64,000 nt of DNA from Rhyzopertha dominica (taxonomy: Eukaryota; Arthropoda; Insecta; Coleoptera; Bostrichidae): contig QCXZ01000137.1 in NCBI GenBank assembly GCA_025024175.1, positions 82,212,680-82,276,679 of the forward strand. Reading direction: 5' to 3'. The notes below the pieces were generated by a model. That model was not told the DNA's origin and searched no databases. It saw only the letters and a program-made list of their open reading frames with translations. Shown here piece after piece: positions 48,011 through 60,662 of the stretch. The position numbers were made by a program, and so were the translations under genes. Position 1 is the stretch's first letter; every line of letters begins with the position of its first letter.

Positions 48011-51000
48011 TCTCGTAATTTAGGTGCTAGTGTGGTGAACGTCGATAAGGTTACTACCACCCTACAGCTCCGGATGTAACTCTTTTAGATTATTTCCAAT
48101 TATTAATAAAGTTGTGGCAAACGATTTTTTACCACTATCAGCAAGTATTAAACAAAAGTTTGTAGTGGCCTATATATTACGAAAGCTCGACGTGGGTATA
48201 AATACTATAATATAATCGATTTTATATTTATACACACTATTTATATTCCTTACAAGTAGTAATAAGTCAGTAGACAACCGTTATTTTTACGTTATACGTT
48301 ATATTTAGCACAAATGTTTGGTACCTGCTCGATAATAATGAGTACCAAAGGATTCAATGGTCAGTTAAAGAAAAATCGTACTGTCCTATTAATAACAGTA
48401 GTTTTATTTTTTTTTGTGGACAGATGGTATGCCCACTTGTAGTGCTCATCTGATTTCAATTATGCTAATAGGAGACGCTTTCTTTTAGAAAATGGCCCTG
48501 GTCGAATGTAAATATCAAAGTTAGAAATTTAATTGCGGCAACAACATTAAATAACGTTAAAACCGTTGATTACTGCAGATTCCATTCAAGGCTGTCTGTG
48601 TTTCCGCCGTAAAAAACGTTCTGTCGTGTGTCAGAAACTTTGTGTTTGCCTTTGTGGCAATATTGGCAAACAGAAAGGTTGGGAGGTCAACCCACACTTG
48701 TTCCGTAGGTGTGTTTTGCTTGGATGGATCGGTAAATGCGTCGGAATCATTTTTAGCGTGTTAATTTAATGCACAACAACTCCTGCGCTGGAAGTAAACC
48801 ACAAACAAAACGTTGTAGACGTAAACAACTTTGGGTAATAGCATTCATCATTATAACCTTTAAATTAGTATTATTAATGTTCCTGTTTTCAAAATGTAAA
48901 TAATGAGAATAATTTTTGACTTGGTCACAAAATTTTTAGTCCTATGAAGTAGTGCAAGTCTGGCTTTCTATATCCTCCAACTCTTATCTGTGTTGAAAGT
49001 GAAAGGTAGTGCGTAGAATTTGCATTGGCCGAGTAGCATGTTGAGTAATGTGCATGTGTTAACTACTGGACTAAGACGTAGGCTCGCAAATACGGTTCTG
49101 CATTTAGAAAAATGGTGCATTGTATTTATTAATACCATTATACGTTACCGTCTGTAAGCTATAATTGGGTAACGTATGGGTTGCATGCTTCGCTATGAAT
49201 TCAATGAGAAAGTTACGTATTTTTCAATTGGAAAGCATCACGCAACGTAGAAGAGACTGTTGGCGTTTGAAATTCTTGTTGTCGAGGCTAATAATCTGGA
49301 AAATACTTGTCAGTGTAGAAACACTTAACAACGCAAATTACTAGCAACGGAAATAAACTTGTAATTTAGTCACACATGAAGATGTAGATGGTAATTGCCA
49401 ATATTCTTTCCCTGTAAAAACATTTGTGAGAGCTAACGTTCCTTAAAGGTTCATCATCATCTGCATCTGCGGTACTAAAAATAAAACAACCTCGAAACAA
49501 CATATTGTAAACAACAGCAAAAACAGTAAGATATTACCTATGTTAGATTTTTATAATTCTTCATCGGAGATATTTAATAACCTCTTTCAGGCACGAGCTT
49601 TTGAGGGACGCTAGCTCCTTTATGAAGCATTTGAATTTTTAACATTTTTTAAGTATGTAATCAAGCTACTACTAAAATTTGGCAGGCTAATTTTGGAACA
49701 TTAGACTTGCATTTTTAAAATATTATCGCCTTGTGTATCGTTCTTCAGATATTTTTTTTGCAATTTGATCTTAAAATGTATTGATACTCTTCTTAAACTA
49801 TAGTATTTTGCGTGAGGGGCTAGTTTTTTAAGAGTGACTCATTCGCTACGAATTCTGTTCTCACTATGTTGGGATTTGTATAATAAGCAGAGCTCGCCCA
49901 TCATCGCCTTTTAGTTATAGGGTCAACGTACTCTTGCGGACCCCAACGGGAATCTTGTCCATCATTAAAAGTTCAGCTCGTCCATGGCAGGAGGTGTATG
50001 ACCACTTTTTCGTATCGTTCCTAGGGGTAGTAGAATGTGAAACGGAAGTAATCATTATCTTGGTTACTTTATGGTTGCGGTCGTGCAGTGCATTTTTGTG
50101 TGGAAGAAAGCGAGAAATTTGTTGTTCATCACCGACATGGAAATTCATAAACATTTTGTTTCCATAGACGGGAGCTTCACTCAAATAAACATTGTAACAA
50201 ATCCCGGAATCTTTCTCCGAACAAGACATTTTTGCTGGAAAGTTACTTTCGAAAGGGACAGAAAGTAATATTTTATTTCACCTTGCCTGGAGGAGTTTCA
50301 ATTAAATACTCCATCGGGAGCCAAAACCTTTTATTAGGCAGAAAAGATTTGCATCTGCACCCATATCGTTTCATTTAATCTGTTTGGCCATCAAACTCAC
50401 AAAATATGAGAATTTGGAGCATCCTTGTGCAATTGCGCTGTCAAAACGAAATCCTTACTCTATTCACATAGAGAACAACTTCATTACGATGAATTTCTGA
50501 CTACCAAATAATCAACAGGTTACCCCCTAGATCATGCAATTTAACCCCTTATGATTTTGTGTTCTTTGGCCATACATTAAAAATTTAGTTTTTGATAGAC
50601 CTATACAAAACACAGATATTGCAGGTTACCCCATAATAAAGATTTCTAACTTTGAACTTCCATAAAATTTTATTAGGTGACAAAGAAGATGTCTTTACTA
50701 CACATACGTTATCTTAAGATTAGCTGCAATTCAAGAAAAAAGCCCACTGCGTCATCAGATTTTTGCACATCGCATTTTGCGATACGGATACAGCGAAAAA
50801 CGCTCGTACCAGCAGAACTATTTTTAATAGCTTCCCGCAACCAAAATATTTTTATGGCGCAACTCCCAACCTTGACAATTGGATGCAATAAGGTGTATTT
50901 TGTGCACGGCTCACGTGGACACAATTTACGACTCCGCCAAATATTTCTAACGTGAAGAGCCACGCATTTATTTTTTGGGTGGGTATATGTATATCGGTCA

Positions 51001-53079
51001 AAATGGGGCAAATTCACTTTCAAGGCACGTTCATGATTCGTTCTCTTTGAATCGAGTTATCGATTCGAAGCCTCAAAGATAAGCGAGACAAAGGCGAATT
51101 CGAAGGTTGTCTCCTCTGTTAAGTGTTAGTTGATGTTGACGTCATACCTACTAACGAATTTAGGGATCGTAATACACCAAAATCTATCTTAACAAGTTGT
51201 TAGCCTAACGTAGCTGTAGACAGTAGCATAGAAGGAGACGTGATTCAGTTATCCAAATTCCAACCTTCCAAACTAATATTATAGTGGTAGTATTATTATA
51301 ATCTCTCTATTTTTAGGCTTCGACATTTCCAATTTGTTTTTTATATTTTCTTGTTTACATTGCTATTGTTTTCTTAATTTTCATTATATAGTAACGTTAT
51401 TTTTATTTAATCTGCGTTAATACACTGATATTTATAAATAGTTTGTTGCGTGTCTCTTTCAACCTTCAAAAGTCATAAACAAACAACGTGTTTATGAACA
51501 ACATAAACAAGGTACCTACGGTGAACAAAATTATGTTTCTGATAAACATGCTGTTAAAAATGCGAACACAATTGTTTTGTTTATTTAAACGATGTTATCT
51601 GTTTGGTATAGCTGCCACTTATTGAATCGTTTAAAGCCTATGGATGCATTGTTACTTTTAGGTGGAAACAGACGTTTTCAAATTGTCTTCTATATGTATC
51701 TGGCCTCACACTTACTTATGTTGTTGACGATCAAAAAGAATATTTGTTCTGGTGACTAAATAATTTTTGTTTCCTGTAAATCTACAGTGTTAGTATAAAG
51801 TCATAAAATAGTTATTTATTCAAATTCTCAAATTGACAAAAGAGAAGTTTTATCAATTTAAATCCTAAATTATATACTATTATCACGACTAGATAGTCTG
51901 CAACTTGGTTATAAATAAAATCGTACATGTATATTATAGTAAAACATTTAAAATGTAACTGTGATATTCTCATTTTCATCACTTTCAATTTCACCGCTTT
52001 ATGACATATTTTTTACGTGAAACAAACAATATTTTACCATTTCAGGGTGGAGAATAAAAAATCTGCATTTAGATAATACTAACATAATATTTTGTGCACA
52101 AGAAAACTGCTGATAACACAAAATTAAGACTGAAAATAATTTATTGGGGATTTATTAACACATTTTTCTGTACCTATTCTATTTTTAATTAATTCAAGCA
52201 CTTTGAAAAAAAATAACATCGATAAATATCGAGGATGTTGTTCTGTATCTTGACCACTGATTGGGTTAATAATATTATCCGAAATCTGTTAAGAAACCCG
52301 TATATTACATTGTAATGCTATCAAATATAACAGATATATCTGACGAACTCGCAGCCTATAAAGGTAAAGTGAGGCTTTATTTATTGATTAAAACTTCCAA
52401 CTAAGTAAATCTTGAAATTCACTCTTGGAGTGCAAAGAAACTCTAGTGAAAGTTTACAATGTTTGATAGATAAAATTTATAGTACATAACTTAATAACTA
52501 ATGTAAAATATCCCAATTTCTGCAACTTGTGTTCAAATTGACATAAAAATTTCTTTGTTCCAACAACTTATGATAGGTACTATAGATTTTAAAGCTTTGA
52601 CACTTAACTATTTCTTCATGACTTGTGGGATACAAGAAGATACAGTTGTTCCTTTAGAAATGGTTTAAATTGAATGTTCCTTGGTGTCTGTATTTACCTT
52701 GCGAGAGATGTGCCAATGGTGCTGAAAAATTCAATTAACCATTATAGTTTAAATACCAAGCACTAGAGTAATGCAATTACAAATAGAAAGAAGGGGGTTG
52801 AAGCCCTTTTGAAACATCCAACTACTCTTTGGTTTTAAATTCCGCTTCGCCTTATCGTACCATCGTGGACTTTGAAGATGAAACGACCTAAGAGGGACGA
52901 TTTTTTGGGTTTGCAGCAAAACTTAAAAAACTAGGTGATGGTTCACACTACAGGACAGTCCTGTCACGATAATGTAGTATGTGTTCGGTTTACTACCTTG
53001 ACCTTATCACTTTCCAAGTCCACGGCTGTACCTACGTATTTTCCGGTGAATCCCCTACGTAGTGACTGTTCTCGGGTAA
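48011..53079 (+). other. Non-coding stretch
   Basis: Five kilobases, AT-rich. Overlapping 77- and 104-codon frames at about 49915-50230 have no recognised similarity. Nothing else seen. Confidence 0.45.
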
Positions 53080-53570
53080 CGGTACGTCATTCGGTCTCCC
53101 CGTGAATGAAGCGCTGCAACGGGGCAGTACGCGATTTGATAAAAATATTTACGTGTCCGCGACAACAAAGTCATTAACCCCGGGGGATCGACGTACCCAC
53201 CGCCGTCTGGGGTCCCTTTCTGCGGGTGTGGTTCCTCTTTACTTTCAAGGTCGGCAGGCGATCGGATCGAACGGGCCCACGGGCCGCTTGCGCACCGGTA
53301 AAATCTAGGAAGCGTGTGTCGTAAGGGACCTCACGAATTTCATTTCGATTGCGGTATGGATCGGAGAATCTCAATTGGTATATTTCCGATTAAAAGGAGT
53401 CACCCCGGATGATTCCGTCATTGTGTTTTCGGAAAGATCCCGTGGCACTTCAACTTTCGTTTCTAGGGGGATATACTCGTATTTCGATGGTGATATTTAC
53501 CCTTGCCTAGTCCCCCCTCTGCCCACCACATCACACCTCAAAAAGTTCAAATGTTAAGGGGGTGGTGGCG
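53080..53570 (+). promoter_or_regulatory. CpG-rich island upstream of the ZFAND gene
   Basis: A sharp island of CpG-rich sequence (CCCCGGGGGATCGACG near 53178, cggcaggcgatcgg, cgggcccacgggccgc) in AT-rich surroundings, 1.4 kb before the first supported ZFAND exon. Likely a promoter or 5' UTR exon, by composition only. Confidence 0.4.
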
Positions 53571-54960
53571 TGACTCCTCATTTAAAGGGTTTTTCCGAGA
53601 GCTTTTCACGCCCAAAAGAAAGGAATCGTTCAAACTAATTATTTCTGAATTTTGACATTTTTTGTTGCAGTCTTACTAACTTTTTTATTGATATGTATCT
53701 TATGTAAACCCTAGTTTTGATTAAACATAAGACATCATTAGGAAACTTAGCCCAATTATCCTCAGAGGACAATTTTTCTAGATCTAATAATTTCTTGAAA
53801 ATATTCTTTTATTTGGAAAATAACTTAAGAATTCGACTGCAATTAAACGTGCCAAGTCGCCAAGTCTGTCACTTGGATGATAACTCCTCTTGATAAAAAT
53901 TCCAATCCACTATGGAGGCCTATTGGCTGTATACAACTTTGTATATTTACTTGTGTACAGTATGCTTCAACATACACCATATGTTTATTAGCCACAACTA
54001 TGTTACGCAGTAATGTATTTTTTCATTCAAACATTCTGCCGTTTCACATTTATAATGTCACCTATTTTATTATCTGCTGTACCTAAGGCAGAATACCTGT
54101 ATAGATAATCAAAATGTGATTTTCCAGCAAATTAAAATATCCCTCAACATTTGGATCTTTCAATTCTTTATTCAACCATATCAAAATATTTGATATTCAT
54201 ACAAATTATTCACAAAGAAGCAAAAATAAACTACCTAAATAGCGAAGTTTTTGTTAAGTCCACAATGGACTGTGTTTATTTGTTGGTACCTTTATTGACC
54301 CCACTAATTTAATTTAGAATACATTCATTTGTCTTACTGACTTTGACTTAATTACCTGATACACTTTGACATGTTTCAGGATTTTTCTAAGAAGATAAAA
54401 ATTGCAGAATTATACAGGGGGCTTATTTTAAACTGGAACACACAGTATATATTAATCTTTAAAAGGCATTTCGTGTGCATTACCAATTCCTTTACAAAAC
54501 AATAGGTGTTGAGTGCGACCTATATAGTAAACGATGGACTCTCAATTAGCATACAGTATAATGCATTGCTTATTTGAAAGCACTAGTCAGCAGACTGAGC
54601 AGATCTGAATTTCAATCAATTACTGTACTAGACCTTGAAACTGAATAAATTTGATTATCCAATTAATGTGTTATCTGATTTGCCATTGCATAATGCTGAA
54701 TTGAGTTGATTTTTTTTTAGCTTCAGTATATAGAAGTCTCAATTTTTCTGTGGAAATGCATTATCTTCATTTTCGTATCTTAAGAATATAAAATGAACTT
54801 AAATTTTACACAACTAATCTCATTCATTCTGAATATTCTATCAAAAAATTAAAATGACATATTTAAACAAAGTTTTTTACATGTTTATGTTGGAAAATGT
54901 CTAGAAGTGTATTTTGATTTGTACACAACTGATTTCACACCTTTTTTCTTATCGTTGCAG
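53571..54960 (+). other. Non-coding stretch before the ZFAND 5' UTR exon
   Basis: AT-rich with no recognised element. It ends in a pyrimidine tract and acceptor (cttatcgttgcag) at 54960, so the end is intronic. Confidence 0.55.
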
Positions 54961-55070
54961 ATTATTTCGTCCAGTGGCTGTCATTCGTGACAGGGCATCA
55001 TCCATTCAACTGCACACATCAAAGGACATCCAGCTTCGGGACTGTGCAATAGACCCCAGGGTGCGTAGAC
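54961..55070 (+). other. 5' UTR part of the ZFAND first coding exon
   Basis: Sequence between a strong 3' splice site and the ATG at 55071. It shows that at least one upstream non-coding exon exists, possibly tens of kilobases away. Confidence 0.65.
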
Positions 55071-57820
55071 ATGGAGCGCGAGTCGAACCAGATGCAAACC
55101 CTGTGCAGATCTGGATGCGGGTTCTATGGTAGTCCCGCTACAGATGGACTTTGCTCAATTTGTTATAAGGTGAGGTTTCTGTCGAAAACAAAATGAAACA
55201 GAGTGCTCCTACACCTATAGTACTTTTTGGTTGCATTTGATTAAATTATTGCAGTGTCTTCCTTTTACTTTAGTCCTTTAATTATTTTTTTGAATGAAAA
55301 TAACATTGACATGTAACATTCTTCATATCTTTCCATACCATTATTCAGGGATATTGCCAGATACATTTTAAAATAAAAATGTTAAATTGTAACTCTATAC
55401 TGACTTATTTTTGTGGTGCAAAAGTTTATGTTTTTTTAATGAGATGTTATTATCTACTTAATAAGTTTTTTCATAATTTTTCACTAAAGATAATAATTAA
55501 CCTGTGTTTGTAAAGCAGACAAAAAAGGGGAATACTAATGGCTTGTAAATCCTCTAAATTGTTACTCTTTTGTTTTACAGGAAGCACTAAAAAAGAAACA
55601 ACAACCGCCAGTGACGACACCGAGTCCCGCCTCAACCGTGAACAATACATCGCTTAGCAGTTTGATGGATACTGCAACGGCACAACCGACAGTTGCCAGC
55701 TTCCTGTCATCTTGCACGACGCCTGCATCAGACCTATCCGCTTCGGATGTAAGATCTATCAGACACGCGTTATCCCAGTAGATTTTTATGTGCACAGTTT
55801 GCTGGACTCTCCTGGGGTAACTTGCGTCTAGTGCCTTTAATTTACAAACCTATTCTTTTTTTGTTTTGACAAACTGAGGGATATGCATCAACATTTAACT
55901 GGTTGGATTCAATGTTAGGTTTTAGATAAGAAAAAATCAAATTAGGATATACGGAGTATACTGAAGTAAGTTGTGTTAGTTTGTCATGATTTAGCCTCAG
56001 GCATTTGTGGTAGCATTTTTTCCATGCCTTTTAGGGATTTTATTTCAGCTAAAAAACGGTATTAAAATTTGTAATAACCGATACATTACATACATATATT
56101 TTTTTTCAGTATTCATAATTTTTTCAGTTTTCTTTGATGCTAAAACCATCAGTTGGCCTGTCTCACAACCTGTCATTCGCGACATGTCTACACTTATCAA
56201 AATTATTGGAGTATGTCAGAGGGTCAAATCCCCATAAACAAAGAAACATGTAAAACGAACAGTTTGAGCAGTATAGACAACGAAAACTCACGGGAAAGCC
56301 ATTCTGACGTTCAAACCTCACAGATACCCGAGAATGATGAAGAAAATGTAGATAACCTCAGTTCTAACAGTAAAGTACCAGAAGTTTCTGCTACCGTTGC
56401 AGCTGTAATTCTTTTTTGCTTTGTAATTGGGAGTCATGAAGAATATTTGAGAAAAATAAATGTCACCATTTGCTATTTTAAAGTTGCACTGTATTTCGTC
56501 TGTAAATTATATTCTTCATCATTCTGCTTTTTATCTGTATATTTCCATGTTTCCATGTGGTATGGCTGAAGTTTGTGTTTCTTTTTAGGCCGTAAGTGAA
56601 GAGGACCAGGGTGCAAGCAATAACGGTGAAAATGGACCAGATAGTGGTTCGAATGATAAGGATGATAAGGACTCTAAGAAGAAGAAGAACAGATGTGCCA
56701 CCTGTCGTAAGAAGGTGGGACTAACAGGTATGTGTGGTGGCATTTATGTTTAACACAAAGAAGCGTAGTGCAGATTTGTATAGTGGTTAAAAAAATGATC
56801 AGCAAATGTCTTCTGAACTTCAAACTCTCCAACTTAATATTTGCTAATTAGTTTTTGAATCACACAGAAACTCAAATCAGTGTTCTAAATTTTGACTTCC
56901 ATAGAAAATAGGCGATATCTTTCCCTTGTACTCACATTGCTGTGTATATCATATAAATATACAAGTGTAATATAAGTTTTATAATAATATAAATAGCATT
57001 TCTAAACTGAAATTTGAAACATGGCACACTGGTTTGAGGAATATCATAAACATTTATCACTGCACATCATGAAATTGAAAGCCGTCTGTAAGTAATGGAT
57101 CATAATCACAGCTTGGTTATATGTTTCTAGCACGACAGGAATTCAGCATCCTTGTGTTTTGGATGCACATTGCAGATAACAGAAGGAGACGTTTTTCTTC
57201 AATTTAAAAGTTACACTTGTGATTTTGTTGGCTTCCATGTAATTTTTCAGTTGTAGAAAAATACACTGTGTACCACACGATTATTACTGAACAAGGTATT
57301 ATAAAAAGTCATAACCTCTAAGGACCTCATCAAAAAAAGTATAAGTTCTTTTATTTGGATTATTATTTTGATATANTGTTAGGAATTCAGTTACCCTACA
57401 TAAAATTANCATGTGATAATACATCAACAAAGGTAAAAAGANCTGGTCAATATATTGCTCAAGAGAGGAGCACAACTTAAAGATACATTAAATAAATTGG
57501 GCCAAATCCTCATTATCTATTTCATATAGATCTTTTACAGACACACTGTACATCATATAAAGCTATTATATTGTCATACAACAATTTATCCATTTAAAAG
57601 TCATGGTCTGCGACTCTTGGAACGTATGCTCACATACATAGTCGTCTTAATCCAGTACGGATTTGTTTTAGGTTTCGAATGCCGCTGCGGGGGCCTGTTC
57701 TGTGCAGTCCATCGATACAGCGACAAGCATGACTGCTCGTTCAACTACCGGGAGATGGGCGCGGAGGAGATCCGGCGCAACAATCCCGTCGTCGTCGGCG
57801 NGAAGATCCAGAAGATATGA
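55071..57820 (+). CDS. ZFAND6: ZFAND5/6-type A20/AN1 zinc-finger protein, 5 coding exons
   Basis: Ubiquitin-binding stress-response adaptor: the A20 finger binds ubiquitin and the AN1 finger aids proteasome or signalling functions (family knowledge). Exons: 55071-55169, 55581-55748, 56153-56404 (optional), 56589-56727 and 57672-57820, all in phase; 268 aa with the third exon and 184 aa without. The A20 finger is at residues 12-33 ([19 protein letters not shown]). The middle is Ser/Thr-rich. The AN1 finger ([20 protein letters not shown], then [13 protein letters not shown]) is followed by the invariant tail NPVVVGxKIQKI; the N at 57801 falls in GNG, which the family would make Glu. The 5' UTR continues upstream to an acceptor at 54960. 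The middle exon is less certain: its acceptor (catcag) is modest, and human ZFAND5/6 are shorter. Confidence 0.9.
56728..57671 (+). other. Last ZFAND intron
   Basis: AT-rich intron with three Ns (57376, 57410, 57442), splitting the AN1 finger after VGLT. No other feature. Confidence 0.7.
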
Positions 57821-58622
57821 ACCCCGCCACTTGTGTGCCATTCGCCCGCAGAGTGACTTGACTCTCTATAGATGTGTGCGGGTGTCACGAGTTAGGAAAA
57901 ACGTTGTGCAAAAGACGCAAGTGTTCTTTCTAGTTATCAGCGTTTGCGCACCACGGTAGCTCTAACGGTACTCTAACGTTTGCCACTGAAATTCTCTGTA
58001 ATTTAGTTCATTAACGAGGAAATATAATAAATTCATAGATATGTACGGCTTTCTTTCTACATCCGTGCGGAGCACACGCTTCCCGCTGGCAAAATGGAGT
58101 AGTTTTTAACGGCCGACGGTTTTTTATATGGACGGAACGATCGCTGTTTTGTTTTGAGTTGTCGCGGACGCTGTGAGAGATTCTTTTGTGTTGTCGTGTC
58201 CAGTGAAAGTAGGATTGAGTTTGGAGATGTTTTTTTTTGCCAAAATACTGGTGTATAGTTAGTTTAATTGTATTTAGATCAATTTGTTTATGGTTTACTC
58301 CATTGGAGACGCGGACATTTGCTCTTATTTTACTTTTTCCTGTACCCACCATCGTATCGGATAATTTAAAGGCTTCTGTGTGTATTTAGCATTTTTGTCC
58401 ATATGTTGTATGTAGGAAAGGTTACGTTGATTAATATTATCCCCTGAGGTTTATCTGAATTCACAGGTTGATAGTTTTCACGCTGATGTTTGTTATTCTG
58501 TTGTTGTTACCTCCTGACTTAGTTTTTTCTTGTGCAAGGTGAACTTCTAAAGCAGACCGACACTACACTATCTGTAAAGCAGCAGCTTCCAAGTGTTTTG
58601 TTTAATTTTTTTGAAAATATGC

Positions 58623-58628
58623 AATAAA
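58623..58628 (+). terminator. Proximal poly(A) signal of ZFAND
   Basis: AATAAA about 800 nt after the stop codon. Confidence 0.5.
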
Positions 58629-59211
58629 CTATTAACAATTTTTTTTTATACTTTCAATCCATTACAATTTTTTTGCCTTACTGTTTAACAACCGGTAGAT
58701 CCTATTATAGATAGTGCAGTAAACAATTTTGCTGCGGCTCTTTTCTTTATCTTTTCAATATATTTCTCAAAAGAATGAAAGCGGTAAAATTTTGGGCGTC
58801 ATCCGTTTATTGTGAAGTTAATGAGCTAAAATGCAGACTTCCGAAATTCTCTAGTGTGCAACTGCTGCATTTGCTGTGCGTAAAACGAACTGCTTACGTT
58901 CAAGAATTCAGATGGACCATCACCTGCGCTATCTATACATTCAATCAACTTCTATTATCTCACGAATGAAAATTTATTGTTAAAGTATATTACAATGTGG
59001 TTTGTATTTAATCATATGGTTTGTTGTTTGGAATTTTTCCATGATTGTGTTCTAAGAACCTTAACCAATGATGATTGTTTTTGCACAAGTTTAAATGTTA
59101 TTTTTGCTCGACATGCTAACGAAATATTTAAGAGTAATAAACAATCAGTTGATCAGATACAAACTCTTTACACATTATTATATTAATGAGTAAGTCCTGC
59201 CCCAATACCTT

Positions 59212-59217
59212 AATAAA
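59212..59217 (+). terminator. Distal poly(A) signal of ZFAND
   Basis: AATAAA about 1.4 kb after the stop. Two signals suggest alternative 3' UTR lengths. Confidence 0.5.
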
Positions 59218-59810
59218 GTCTATTTGCGATTTATCATGGGTTTTTAATTATTCGTCTTGCATGACTTATTGCAAAAACAGAGTGTGGGGGAAGGGTGAAA
59301 AACAAGTTTTTTATTTTGAAACTAATGCTACTTATGGGCATTTGCTACCCATATAATGTAGGCTACATAGTTGCAAAAACTGTAATTTTAGAGAAATTAT
59401 GTCAAGTATTTTTTGTATACTGACAATATGAAGATAACACTGGCTAAACATTATTGTAAAAAAATATTTGGAGTGACAAAAAAACTAATGTTTGGAGAAG
59501 ACTAATTTTATATTAGATAATATATATTTGGATATTTTCTCTAGAGAATGCACCACTGTCGATTTCAGCTCCCAGAGTTAAAGTAATACAGATACAGACA
59601 TAATGTAATAATAATTATACATAAATTCTACAACAAATCTTCTATTACAGTAATTATCAAGATACTTCAAAGTATTTGTAAAAATTTTAACTTTCATGAG
59701 CTAAGTTACAGTTTCCTATAAATTCTATAAAGTTCTGTAAAACAGAGAGCATATTTAGTTTAGCGACATTTCAATAGATGACCCAACCAGTCCGATCAAA
59801 AATTCCGTTT

Positions 59811-60048
59811 AAAATTTTCAGCTTTTGTACCACTATCACAAATGTGTACGTATCAGGAGTACAGAAAATTTATAACTTGAATTTTAAATTGAAATTTTCG
59901 GATTTCGTATCAGGATCACAGGAATGAGAAAGTGTAAGATGTATCAGTTACATAGTAAATAAATTTTTATGNAGTTTTTTTGTTGAATTTTTCATATTTC
60001 GTGCCAGTATCGCATGAGTGAGAAAGGGTATGTATCAGGAGCGCAGGA
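59811..60048 (+). repeat. Degenerate tandem repeat, about 3 units of 80-95 bp
   Basis: Three related units begin near 59811, 59891 and 59987. Each has a TTTTC..TTTCGT-type start, then CA.(T)ATC.CA, and units 2 and 3 share GA.TGAGAAAG.GTA and GTATCAG. No coding potential. It lies between the ZFAND 3' end and the amidase 3' end; the rest of this spacer (59218-60521) is plain AT-rich sequence. Confidence 0.6.
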
Positions 60049-60521
60049 GGGCATTTTAGACTATTGATGTACCACTGAAATACGTATTATGAAAATCTGT
60101 AACGATTTTATTACTGATTTTGTTAAAATTATCAACACCTTACGTTTTTGAAAAAATATTCTATTACTTTAATAATCTTGCAAGTTAAGTTGTCTGACTA
60201 GTGAGGACCAAAAATGACTACTGAGCCTGCTGAATATACCATCTTTCCTAACTTTGCTTCGTCTTCCATATGACCTGTATAGTGAAATGATCATTTGCTT
60301 CTGCTTTCCAACAAAAACAAAAAATTCTGTAAATGCTTGTTTTAGATACACCTAAAATCACAATGAATAATAATAGTCTGTATAAAAGCAACTCTACTTT
60401 GCGCTTTAAAATAACGCTAATAATTTATTGATTTCAGTACATCACAAAATATTTTATATAAAAACTAGCGACAACCCTCGGTTAGTACGTTAAGATAAAA
60501 AAGTCGTGAAGGTTTCGTCTC

Positions 60522-60527
60522 TTTATT
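60522..60527 (-). terminator. Poly(A) signal of the FAAH2-like gene
   Basis: AATAAA on the minus strand, about 135 nt past the stop codon. Confidence 0.6.
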
Positions 60528-60662
60528 CTTTAATAACAAATAATGTAGATACAAAGTGACTAGTTTTCATTAGTCTCACATACAACCCCTCTTGTAATAA
60601 GGTACACGTAATCGCACCGAACGAGCTTAGTAATATACTTTTGTTAGGTAGATACCTACTGA

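Noticed and set aside
49915..50229. 104-codon minus-strand frame with an ATG
   Set aside because: No recognisable family, no splice partner, and a competing frame on the other strand; kept as non-coding.
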